The notes under the pieces were generated by a model. That model was not told where the DNA came from. It saw nothing but the letters and a program-made list of their open reading frames with translations, and did not search any database. From contig NZ_CP054020.1 of NCBI RefSeq assembly GCF_013282625.1, positions 868,001-932,000 on the forward strand: a stretch of DNA of 64,000 nucleotides, read 5' to 3'. Every line of letters starts with the position of its first letter. Position 1 is the stretch's first letter. The position numbers were made by a program, and so were the translations under genes. The stretch comes from Thiomicrorhabdus xiamenensis. GTDB lineage: Bacteria > Pseudomonadota > Gammaproteobacteria > Thiomicrospirales > Thiomicrospiraceae. Below, in pieces: positions 54,441 through 62,360 of this stretch.

Positions 54441-55448
54441 ATGCAGTCATTCAAAATTAAGCAGTCATTCAGAGTTTCTTTGCAAGCTCTCTCTCTGGCA
54501 GTGTTATGCAGTGCTTCTTTTCAGTCGCTGGCGCAGGATGCACCACTGATTGATCTCGGCGCGGAACTGGAGCAGTTGAAGGAGACGGAACAACCGATGA
54601 CTCCAGCCGCACCGGCTCAATCCAGTCCACGACCGGCGGTTCAGGCTCCCGTAGTCAAACATGAGCGCCCGCAAGCGATACAGAAAGCGGCAGCAGAACC
54701 TCAAAAAGAACCAGCTGATAAGGTTCCGCACTGGGGGTATGCCGGAGCTGAAGGACCTGCACACTGGGGGGATTTGTCGCAGGCTTATGCGACCTGTAAA
54801 AACGGCAAGAATCAATCGCCGATTGATCTGCGTGATGGCCGTGCAGTCGGAACCCAGGGGTTAGGCAGTCTGGATATTTTCTATCGCGATGTTCCGTTGA
54901 AAGTTATCAATAACGGGCATAGCGTTCAGGTGAATTATCCGCTGGGCAGTTATATCAAAGTCGGCGGCAAGCGCTACGAACTGATGCAGTTCCATTTCCA
55001 TACTCCGAGCGAGCATAAAAAAGAGGGTTTCAATTACCCGATGGAAGTGCATCTGGTACATAAAGACGGCGATGGCAATCTGGCGGTAATCGCGGTGATT
55101 TTTCAGGAAGGGGAAGAGAACGATTACCTGAATACACTGCTACAGGTGCTGCCAAAGCAAGCCGGTACAGAGAAACTATACAAGGGCTTAAGCCTGAACC
55201 CGGCCTATTTCATTCCGGGTAATACCGAATTTTACAAATACAGCGGTTCACTGACCACGCCGCCATGCAGCGAAGGCGTTTACTGGATGGTCTTTAAACA
55301 TCCGGTCGAAGCTTCGGCAGAGCAGATTCAGATGATGCATCAGGTGATGGGGGATAACGCCCGTCCGGTTCAGGGATTGAACGCGCGCAACGTGTTGAAA
55401 TCCTGGTCGGAAGAGCTTGGCGAACAGCCGATGTATGAATTTTATTGA
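54441..55448 (+). CDS. periplasmic alpha-type carbonic anhydrase
   Basis: A 335-residue protein. Signal peptide (LQALSLAVLCSASFQSLA, cleavage near AQA), then a Pro/Ala/Glu-rich linker of about 65 residues. The catalytic domain starts at HWGYAGAEGPAHWGDL. Zinc ligands are His185, His187 (QFHFHTPSEH) and His204 (MEVHLVHKDG); SLTTPPCSEGVYWMVF is the conserved late block. The enzyme interconverts CO2 and bicarbonate in the periplasm, which suits an autotroph. The frame opens at 54405 (TTG); I prefer the ATG at 54441, which fits the signal peptide. Single gene. Confidence 0.92.
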   Translation: MQSFKIKQSFRVSLQALSLAVLCSASFQSLAQDAPLIDLGAELEQLKETEQPMTPAAPAQSSPRPAVQAPVVKHERPQAIQKAAAEPQKEPADKVPHWGYAGAEGPAHWGDLSQAYATCKNGKNQSPIDLRDGRAVGTQGLGSLDIFYRDVPLKVINNGHSVQVNYPLGSYIKVGGKRYELMQFHFHTPSEHKKEGFNYPMEVHLVHKDGDGNLAVIAVIFQEGEENDYLNTLLQVLPKQAGTEKLYKGLSLNPAYFIPGNTEFYKYSGSLTTPPCSEGVYWMVFKHPVEASAEQIQMMHQVMGDNARPVQGLNARNVLKSWSEELGEQPMYEFY

Positions 55449-55451
55449 CGG

Positions 55452-55871
55452 TCAGATTTCGGCTTGATTCTGAAAATAAGGATCGATAAATTCCTGGGGA
55501 ATTTTTTTCGGTCGATGGCTGTCTAAGGTAATGCAGACATAAATGCTGTTGGCCTCAAATACGGTTTTGTTATCACTTAAGCGCACAAATTCGAAAAAGC
55601 GCTCGCGCTGGCAGCAGCCGATGCGCTTGCCTACCCAGGTTTTCAAAGCGATTCTGTCGCCTTCATAGCTGCTGGCCAGATAGCGCATCTGGTGTTCGTA
55701 GATCGCCAGAATCCGGTTGAGTTTTCTCTGCAGCGGCTTATCGATGCCGACCGAAACGGCATGCGACCAGGCCAGCTTCTCCATCCAGTCCAGATAACTT
55801 TTGTTGTTCACATGTCCTAGAAAATCCAGATCGGACTTTTGCACCGTGTAAATTTCGGAATAGGTATTCAT
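55452..55871 (-). CDS. acyl-CoA thioesterase, 4HBT hot-dog fold (YbgC-like)
   Basis: A 139-residue hot-dog-fold protein. The catalytic-type start is SDLDFLGHVNNKSYLDWMEK (Asp in D-x-x-G-H-V-N), then YEHQMRYLASSYEGDRIALK. Members hydrolyse acyl-CoA thioesters. The substrate chain length cannot be read. It stands alone between convergent carbonic anhydrase and divergent aroC. Confidence 0.85.
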   Translation of the reverse strand: MNTYSEIYTVQKSDLDFLGHVNNKSYLDWMEKLAWSHAVSVGIDKPLQRKLNRILAIYEHQMRYLASSYEGDRIALKTWVGKRIGCCQRERFFEFVRLSDNKTVFEANSIYVCITLDSHRPKKIPQEFIDPYFQNQAEI

Positions 55872-56050
55872 AGTGGGTTCGACTTTGAGGTTTGAAGAAG
55901 CGAAGAGGGCTGCCGGGTTCGGTGTGAATACGGGCCGACAGCAGCGACATTATCGGCTATCGTTTAAAACCTTCGCGCTCTTCGTGTCTTCGGGGTTTAA
56001 ATACAGTAAAATAGCGCGCAATCAGAGCATTTTAAAAAAGAAGTTAGCGT

Positions 56051-57151
56051 ATGTCAGGAAATACTTTAGGTCAAAATTTTCGCGTCACCACGTTCGGGGA
56101 AAGTCATGGTTTAGCCCTTGGGTGTATTGTTGACGGCTGTCCTCCGGGATTGGAACTGTCGGAAGCGGATATCCAGAAAGAGTTGGATCGTCGCAAACCG
56201 GGGACTTCCAAGCACGCGACGGCGCGTCGTGAAGATGACGAAGTACAGATTCTGTCCGGTGTTTTCGAAGGGAAAACGACTGGAACGCCGATCGGGATGA
56301 TTATTCACAATAAAGATCAGCGTTCAAAAGACTACTCCAAGGTAGCAGAAACCTTCCGTCCGGCACACGCCGACTATACCTATACTCAGAAATACGGTTT
56401 GCGCGATTATCGCGGCGGCGGACGTTCGTCGGCTCGCGAAACGGCGATGCGTGTTGCCGCCGGTGCAATTGCCAAAAAATACCTCAAAGAGCGCCTTGGC
56501 GTCGAAGTCAAAGGCTATCTGTCGCAACTGGGGCCGATCAAGGTCGAAAACGTTTCTTGGCCGTTCGATAACGACAACATTTATTTCTGTCCGGATGAAC
56601 AGAAACGCGAAGAAATTCGTCTATACATGGACGAGCTTTTGAAGAAGAAAGATTCGGTCGGCGCAAAAATTACGGTGATTGCCAAAAACGTCCCGGTTGG
56701 TCTGGGCGAGCCGATTTTCGACCGTCTGGATGCCGATCTGGCACATGCGCTGATGAGTATCAATGCGGTTAAAGGCGTGGAAATCGGCGACGGTTTTGCC
56801 GTTGCCGGTCAGTTGGGAACCGAGCATCGTGACGAGATGACCTCCGACGGTTTTCAATCCAATCATGCCGGCGGTATTCTGGGAGGGATCTCCACCGGGC
56901 AGGAAATTATCGCGCATCTCGCTTTGAAACCGACGTCAAGTATTATGACGCCGGGCCGTTCGATCAATACCGCCGGCGAAAATATCGAAATGGTGACTAA
57001 AGGGCGCCACGATCCTTGTGTCGGTATCCGTGCCACGCCGATTGCCGAAGCGCAGATGGCGATTGTTCTGCTGGATCATTTTATGCGTAACCGTGCTCAA
57101 AACGGTGACGTAGTACCGCCAATCATGGATCTTGCTAGTAAAGACGCCTAA
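56051..57151 (+). CDS. aroC: chorismate synthase
   Basis: A 366-residue enzyme of the last shikimate step (EPSP to chorismate, FMN-dependent). The conserved start [40 protein letters not shown], and the FMN region [20 protein letters not shown] are all present, with the late [16 protein letters not shown]. Length is normal. Confidence 0.96.
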   Translation: MSGNTLGQNFRVTTFGESHGLALGCIVDGCPPGLELSEADIQKELDRRKPGTSKHATARREDDEVQILSGVFEGKTTGTPIGMIIHNKDQRSKDYSKVAETFRPAHADYTYTQKYGLRDYRGGGRSSARETAMRVAAGAIAKKYLKERLGVEVKGYLSQLGPIKVENVSWPFDNDNIYFCPDEQKREEIRLYMDELLKKKDSVGAKITVIAKNVPVGLGEPIFDRLDADLAHALMSINAVKGVEIGDGFAVAGQLGTEHRDEMTSDGFQSNHAGGILGGISTGQEIIAHLALKPTSSIMTPGRSINTAGENIEMVTKGRHDPCVGIRATPIAEAQMAIVLLDHFMRNRAQNGDVVPPIMDLASKDA

Positions 57152-57318
57152 AACCTCCCATTTCTTTGTTGCTGAGTGACTCATTTACCTCTAGTAAACT
57201 TCGTCTCTCAGCGCCGTGAACTGAAAGGTTTTATTTCGTTTTGAGGTTTGCATACTTAAGAGTTCAATGAGCCACGGAGTTTAACCGCTTCGTGGTTTTC
57301 TAGTTTAAGAGAGGGGAA

Positions 57319-58470
57319 ATGGATAAAAGAGGTGTCGATACCTGTAAGTGCTGGCCTTTGTCGCTGCACTATTTTTTCTACTTTTCCTTGCTGGGTACGA
57401 TTCTGCCTTATTTGGGGCTGTATTTTAATTCTCTGGCGTTTACACCGGTCGAAATTGGTGAACTGCTGGCAGTGCTGATGCTGACCAAAGTAGTTGCCCC
57501 GAATATCTGGGGGATTTTTTCCGACCGTAGCGGGAAACCGGTCTTCTGGGTCAGAGTGGCCACTTTTGGGGCTTTAGTGCTTTCCGCCGGGTTGATTCTG
57601 TTTGATTCCTATTGGCCGCTGCTGTTTACCCTGCTGCTGTTCAGCTTTTTCTGGCACTCTTCGTTGCCGCAGTTTGAATCCTATACCTTCAAGCGTCTTG
57701 GCGAAGATAAGCACCGTTACGGGCAGATCCGACTGTGGGGGTCACTTGGCTTTATCGTCGCCGCAGTTTCTCTCGGCTGGTTGTTCGACCGTTTCGGTAT
57801 CGCGATCTTACCTTGGGCGATGAGCCTGTTGCTGTTGGTTGTCTGGCTCTCTACCTATCTGGTCAAGGAACAGCGTTTTACGGAGCATGCCGAACACCAT
57901 TCGCAACACTTTTTGGCGATCGTACGACGTCCGGAAGTACTCAGCCTGTTGATCGTGAGTTTTTTGGTGCAGGCGTCACATGGTGTTTATTACAGTTTTT
58001 TCAGCATTCAGATGAGTGAGTTGGGTATCAGTAAAACGCTGATTTCCTGGTTATGGGCTTTGGGCGTGTTTGCCGAGATTGCGGTCTTCTGGTGGATGGC
58101 GGCGTTGTTTCGTCAATATGCTTTGCGAAGCCTGATTCTGATTGCAATCGTGCTGACGGTTATCCGCTGGGTGATGACCGGGCAGCTGGATCATTATCTG
58201 TACTGGATCCTGGTGGCTCAGCTGTTGCACGCCGCCAGTTTTGGGCTATTCCACGCTTCGGCGATTCATTTGATCGACCGTTATTTTACCGGTGCGCACC
58301 ACGGAAAAGGGCAGGCTTTGTTTGCAGCGTCGAGTCACGGCCTGGGCGGCGCGGTCGGAATGCTGACTGCTGGTTATGCCTGGCAGGCCGGTGGCGCGCC
58401 TTTAAGTTATGCGCTGATGGCGTTATCCGCCACTTTCGCGCTGGTCATTGCCTGGCGCTGGGTGCGCTAG
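57319..58470 (+). CDS. MFS transporter, PPP/HcaT (MFS_1-like) family
   Basis: A 383-residue transporter with 12 hydrophobic segments. LHYFFYFSLLGTILPYLGLY in the first helix and the loop FKRLGEDKHRYGQIRLWGSL (R-x-R-x-x-G-S) are typical of the 3-phenylpropionate/HcaT-like group. The usual substrate is unknown here. GAGGGG directly precedes the ATG. It may head a unit with gloA and ppnP on the same strand. Confidence 0.85.
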   Translation: MDKRGVDTCKCWPLSLHYFFYFSLLGTILPYLGLYFNSLAFTPVEIGELLAVLMLTKVVAPNIWGIFSDRSGKPVFWVRVATFGALVLSAGLILFDSYWPLLFTLLLFSFFWHSSLPQFESYTFKRLGEDKHRYGQIRLWGSLGFIVAAVSLGWLFDRFGIAILPWAMSLLLLVVWLSTYLVKEQRFTEHAEHHSQHFLAIVRRPEVLSLLIVSFLVQASHGVYYSFFSIQMSELGISKTLISWLWALGVFAEIAVFWWMAALFRQYALRSLILIAIVLTVIRWVMTGQLDHYLYWILVAQLLHAASFGLFHASAIHLIDRYFTGAHHGKGQALFAASSHGLGGAVGMLTAGYAWQAGGAPLSYALMALSATFALVIAWRWVR

Positions 58471-58547
58471 GAAATATTCAACTGCCGATATAAGGCTGAT
58501 ACAATGACGCCACTGCTATTTTTTGGATATCGAACTGGAGATTGAAG

Positions 58548-58943
58548 ATGCGTCTATTACACACCATGTTGCGAGTAGGGAACCTGGAACGCTCGATTGA
58601 GTTTTACACCAAAGTATTAGGGATGGAGCTGCTGCGTCAGAAGGATTATCCGCAAGGGGAGTTCACTCTGGCGTTTCTGGGTTACGGCAACGAAGATGAA
58701 AATACCGTGTTGGAACTGACCTATAACTGGGGCGTGGATTCTTATGATCTGGGCGAAGGGTATGGACACATCGCGATTGAAGTGCCGGATGTCTATAAAG
58801 CGGCCGAAGATGTCAAAAACGCCGGCGGCAAGATTATCCGTGAAGCGGGGCCGATGAATGCCGGTTCGACCATTATCGCTTTTGCCGAAGATCCGGACGG
58901 CTATCAGATTGAATTTATCGGTGCGGATCACGTCCGTACTTAA
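58548..58943 (+). CDS. gloA: glyoxalase I (lactoylglutathione lyase)
   Basis: A 131-residue vicinal-oxygen-chelate enzyme that converts the methylglyoxal-glutathione adduct to lactoylglutathione. The four metal ligands are all in place: His5, Glu56 (TVLELTYNW), His74 ([10 protein letters not shown]) and Glu122 (YQIEFI). Length and spacing equal the nickel-dependent E. coli type. The ATG at 58548 follows CTGGAG by 7 nt; the frame also opens at 58542 with TTG. Confidence 0.96.
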   Translation: MRLLHTMLRVGNLERSIEFYTKVLGMELLRQKDYPQGEFTLAFLGYGNEDENTVLELTYNWGVDSYDLGEGYGHIAIEVPDVYKAAEDVKNAGGKIIREAGPMNAGSTIIAFAEDPDGYQIEFIGADHVRT

Positions 58944-58970
58944 GCAAACGAAGACAACAAGGAAAAACAG

Positions 58971-59288
58971 ATGTCTGAATTTAATAATGTAACCGTCGTG
59001 CGTGAAGCGAATATCTATTTCGACGGTAAGGTGACCAGCCGTAAAGTGGTTTTCGAAGACGGCTCTTACAAGACTCTGGGTATTATGATGCCAGGTGATT
59101 ACGAGTTCGGTACCGAAGCGGCGGAGATCATGGAATTTATGGCCGGTGAAGTGGAGGTTCTTCTTCCGGGAGAAATCGAGTGGAAAACCATTAAAGCCGG
59201 TGACAGCTTCGAGGTGCCTGCCAACTCCAAGTTCGGCATCAAGGTGAAAGAAGTTTCCGACTACTGCTGCACCTACATTACGGAATAA
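58971..59288 (+). CDS. ppnP: pyrimidine/purine nucleoside phosphorylase (PpnP)
   Basis: A 105-residue single-cupin protein matching PpnP/YaiE (formerly DUF1255): [20 protein letters not shown], then [20 protein letters not shown] and [20 protein letters not shown]. The family phosphorolyses several nucleosides. It is 27 bp after gloA, with an AAGGAA ribosome-binding site. A terminator at 59312-59350 follows. Confidence 0.93.
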   Translation: MSEFNNVTVVREANIYFDGKVTSRKVVFEDGSYKTLGIMMPGDYEFGTEAAEIMEFMAGEVEVLLPGEIEWKTIKAGDSFEVPANSKFGIKVKEVSDYCCTYITE

Positions 59289-59311
59289 TTCCGCTTTCCA
59301 GCGACTCCGTA

Positions 59312-59350
59312 CGAACCGCATCCGGATTTGTTCCGAATGCGGTTTTTTTA
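59312..59350 (+). terminator. terminator after ppnP, overlapping a minus-strand stop codon
   Basis: AACCGCAT (59314-59321) pairs with ATGCGGTT (59337-59344), followed by a run of T. The final bases of the T tract form the stop codon of the 42-residue minus-strand gene. Confidence 0.8.
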
Positions 59351-59476
59351 TTGCTTACCTTTACGCTTTTTCTGTTTTTTCTTTTGCGCTTTAAAGAACA
59401 GGTGCAGGGCAAAGTGTGCCGCGACCAGAACGACGACCGCCACCAGACCGATTGTGCCGATATGCTCAATCCACAT
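59348..59476 (-). CDS. 42-residue single-span membrane protein with a basic tail
   Basis: A small open frame read directly from the minus strand. It begins MWIEHIGTIGLVAVVVLVAA, continues through HFALHLFF as one transmembrane helix (about 8-30), and ends in a strongly basic tail KAQKKKQKKRKGKQ. AAAGGAAG lies about 5 nt upstream of the ATG, an excellent ribosome-binding site. The positive-inside rule puts the C-terminus in the cytoplasm. It is divergent from the SulP transporter (110 bp between starts) and may be a small accessory subunit. Family not recognised. Confidence 0.7.
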   Translation of the reverse strand: MWIEHIGTIGLVAVVVLVAAHFALHLFFKAQKKKQKKRKGKQ

Positions 59477-59586
59477 AAAAACTTCCTTTACAATTTACGA
59501 TAAGTTTTTGAATAACCGGTAATTCTAGCGGCTTTTTGTTAGAATTTGCGCCAGTTTATACTAATTAAAAAGTTTGAGGAGTCATT

Positions 59587-61170
59587 ATGAGTTCAGCCCA
59601 GCCATTTGATTGGCGAACCTATAAAAACGATACGTTGTCCGGGATTACCGTTGCATTGGCGCTGGTGCCGGAAGCGGTTGCTTTCGCCTTTGTCGCCGGA
59701 GTGCACCCTTTGGTCGGTTTGTATGCGGCGATTATTGTCGGCATGATTACCGCGATTTTCGGCGGGCGTCCGGGGATGATTACCGCGGCAGCCGGCTCTT
59801 TGGCGGTCGTAATGATGCACCTGGTAATGGAACATGGCGCCTCTTATCTTTTCCTGGCGGTCATTATGATGGGCGCCATGCAGATTTTTATCGGGATTAT
59901 GAAGTGGGGGCGCTTTATCCGTATGGTGCCCAGTTCGGTCATGCTCGGGTTCGTTAACGGTCTGGCATTGATTATTCTGATCGCGCAGTTTACCCAGTTT
60001 AAGGATTCCAGTGGCGAGTGGCTGACCGGCGACAGTCTGAATATCATGGTGGCGATTATTGCCGCGACCATGGCGATTATCTATCTGCTGCCGCGTCTGA
60101 CCAAAGCGATTCCGTCCGCACTGGCGGCGATTATTCTGGTCTCCGTTGTGGTCGTGATGTTCGATATCAATGCTGTGACCGTCGGCGACCGTGCAGCGGT
60201 CTCCGGTACCTTGGAGTCATTGGTTTATGGTGACGGTACTGAAGGCGGTTTTCAGGGCATAAGTTGGTTTACCACGCTTCCGGAAGGCTTCTGGTCTCTG
60301 GAGACTCTGTGGATTGTCCTGCCGTATGCGATTATCCTGACGATTATCGGTTCGGTTGAGTCCTTGCTGACGATGACGCTGATCGACGATATTACCGAAA
60401 CTCGCGGTAAAGCGAACAAAGAGTGTATCGCTCTGGGTGCGGCAAACTGTACCGCCGGTACTTTCGGTACCATGGGGGGCTGTGCTCTGATCGGACAGTC
60501 GATGATTAATGTCAAATCCGGTGGTACCGGTCGTCTTTCAGGAATTACCGCGGCGACCGGTCTGCTGATTATCGTCCTTGTCGCTTCGTCTCTGATCGAA
60601 ATGGTGCCGATCGGTGCCTTAGTCGGACTGATGTTCTTCGTGGTCATTGCCACCTTCAACTGGTCAAGCTGGAACATTATGCGCGGTATGAGCAAAGCGG
60701 ACGCTTTCGTGATGATTCTAGTTACGGCACTGACGGTGATTTTCGATCTGGCGGTGGCGGTTATAGCCGGGATTATCGTAGCGGCACTGGTATTTGCCTG
60801 GCAGCATGCGCAGCGTATCCTGCTGGATACTTCGGAAGAGACTCTTGACGGCAAACTGGTTAAAACCTACAAGGTTCAGGGGCCGCTGTTTTTTGCATCG
60901 GCGAAAAACTTTATTGACCGCTTTGATCCGAAGAACGATCCGGACTGTGTGCAGATCGATTTCATGTATTCGCGCGTTTACGATCATACCGGGATTGAAG
61001 CGATTGATAACCTGACGCAGAAATACAAGGCGGCCGGTAAGAAACTGGTGTTGAAACACCTGAGTCCGGAATGTCAGAAGTTGCTGCATGACGCCAGAGA
61101 TCTGATTGAAATCAACGTCTCTGAAGATCCGCATTACCATGTGTCGATGAGCGGTAAGAAAGAAGCTTAA
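59587..61170 (+). CDS. SulP-family anion transporter with STAS domain
   Basis: A 527-residue transporter. Ten to twelve hydrophobic segments include DTLSGITVALALVPEAVAFA and FVAGVHPLVGLYAAIIVG, the family signature area, and IGSVESLLTMTLIDDITETR. A C-terminal cytoplasmic STAS domain (about 415-520) contains YSRVYDHTGIEAIDNL. SulP proteins carry sulfate, bicarbonate or other anions, often with sodium or protons. Bicarbonate uptake is a reasonable guess in an autotroph with an alpha-carbonic anhydrase nearby, but sulfate cannot be excluded. Single gene, terminator at 61193-61232. Confidence 0.88.
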   Translation: MSSAQPFDWRTYKNDTLSGITVALALVPEAVAFAFVAGVHPLVGLYAAIIVGMITAIFGGRPGMITAAAGSLAVVMMHLVMEHGASYLFLAVIMMGAMQIFIGIMKWGRFIRMVPSSVMLGFVNGLALIILIAQFTQFKDSSGEWLTGDSLNIMVAIIAATMAIIYLLPRLTKAIPSALAAIILVSVVVVMFDINAVTVGDRAAVSGTLESLVYGDGTEGGFQGISWFTTLPEGFWSLETLWIVLPYAIILTIIGSVESLLTMTLIDDITETRGKANKECIALGAANCTAGTFGTMGGCALIGQSMINVKSGGTGRLSGITAATGLLIIVLVASSLIEMVPIGALVGLMFFVVIATFNWSSWNIMRGMSKADAFVMILVTALTVIFDLAVAVIAGIIVAALVFAWQHAQRILLDTSEETLDGKLVKTYKVQGPLFFASAKNFIDRFDPKNDPDCVQIDFMYSRVYDHTGIEAIDNLTQKYKAAGKKLVLKHLSPECQKLLHDARDLIEINVSEDPHYHVSMSGKKEA

Positions 61171-61192
61171 TTTCAATCCGCTATTTTTCTGT

Positions 61193-61232
61193 GAAAACCC
61201 TGCCGAAAGTCTCCAGCGGCGGGGTTTTTTTG
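61193..61232 (+). terminator. intrinsic terminator after the SulP gene
   Basis: AAAACCC-GCCG pairs with CGGC-GGGTTTT (about 61194-61205 and 61217-61228), followed by further T. Confidence 0.8.
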
Positions 61233-61306
61233 TATTAGGATTTGCCTATTTTTTGCGAACTCCTTATGCTGTTTATGCCTTTCAATATTTTTGTGGAATT
61301 TTTTGC

Positions 61307-62356
61307 ATGAAACACTCCTTTACCGTTTCGGCGGGCCTTTTACTGCTGATGATTGTCTGGATGGCGCTAGGCTTTCAGAATCATGACCAAACCGCTGCCG
61401 ATGAGGCGAAAAAGGTTCCGCTTGCTACCGTCGAAACCCGAACGTCGAATGCCGAAGTGGTGACCAGTTTTATCAAGGCGCACGGTGATTTGCTGCCGTT
61501 TCGCGAAACTCAGGTTTTGGCCGAAACCTACGGCAAGGTGGAAAAAATTCTTAAGCTTGAAGGGGATAAGGTCGCAAGCGGTGAATTATTGCTCAAATTG
61601 AGCATTGAGGATCGGGCGGTCAAGCTCAAACGCGCCAAAGCCAAAACCCTGGAAACCAGAAATAAATATCAGGCGACCAAAGATCTCAAGAATCGCGGTT
61701 TCAGTGCTCAGTCGCAGATAGACGAGCTTCTGGCTTCGTATGAAGCAGCCAAGGCGGAAGAGAATATTCTGCGTCAGGAGATCGATCAGCTCGAAGTCCG
61801 TGCGCCTTTTGACGGAATTATTGCCGAACAGAAAGTCGAACTGGGCGATTACATCTTCAAAGGAAATCCTCTGTTTGAAGTGATCGATACCCATTCCATG
61901 GTCGCAGCGGTTTCGGTTGCGCAAACCGAATATCCGTATCTGAAATTGCAATCGCCGGCGCAGGTCAGACTGGCGACCGGAGAAGTTTTGCCGGGCACGG
62001 TGCGTTTTATTTCGCCTAAAGCGGATGAAAATACCAAAACCTTCCGGGTCGAGATTCTTTTGCCGGATACTGCCGATATTCCCAGCGGGATCAGTGTCAC
62101 CGCGGAAATTCCGAAAATGCAGGTGCAGGCGCATTTTATTTCCTCGGCGTTGCTGACCTTGAACGATAAGGGCGTAATGGGGGTGAAAACCGTCAATTCG
62201 ACCCGTGAAGTCGAGTTTTATCCGGTTCAGGTGATTCAGGCGGTCAAAGACGGTATCTATATCACCGGCTTGCCGCCACAGGCACAGTTGATTGTTACCG
62301 GGCAAGGATTTGTACAGGCCGGACAAACGGTCAATATCCACACAGCGGAGCAGTAA
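61307..62356 (+). CDS. RND efflux periplasmic adaptor (membrane fusion protein)
   Basis: A 349-residue HlyD/AcrA-like adaptor. N-terminal membrane anchor (TVSAGLLLLMIVWMALGF), then a lipoyl-type region (VLAETYGKVEKILKLEGDKV), a coiled-coil hairpin (about 100-150) and a second lipoyl half (LEVRAPFDGIIAEQKVELGD), then beta-barrel and membrane-proximal domains. It bridges the inner-membrane pump encoded next (4 bp gap) to an outer-membrane channel. I start it at 61307, where the anchor helix begins; the frame opens at 61253. Confidence 0.88.
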   Translation: MKHSFTVSAGLLLLMIVWMALGFQNHDQTAADEAKKVPLATVETRTSNAEVVTSFIKAHGDLLPFRETQVLAETYGKVEKILKLEGDKVASGELLLKLSIEDRAVKLKRAKAKTLETRNKYQATKDLKNRGFSAQSQIDELLASYEAAKAEENILRQEIDQLEVRAPFDGIIAEQKVELGDYIFKGNPLFEVIDTHSMVAAVSVAQTEYPYLKLQSPAQVRLATGEVLPGTVRFISPKADENTKTFRVEILLPDTADIPSGISVTAEIPKMQVQAHFISSALLTLNDKGVMGVKTVNSTREVEFYPVQVIQAVKDGIYITGLPPQAQLIVTGQGFVQAGQTVNIHTAEQ

Positions 62357-62360
62357 TTCC

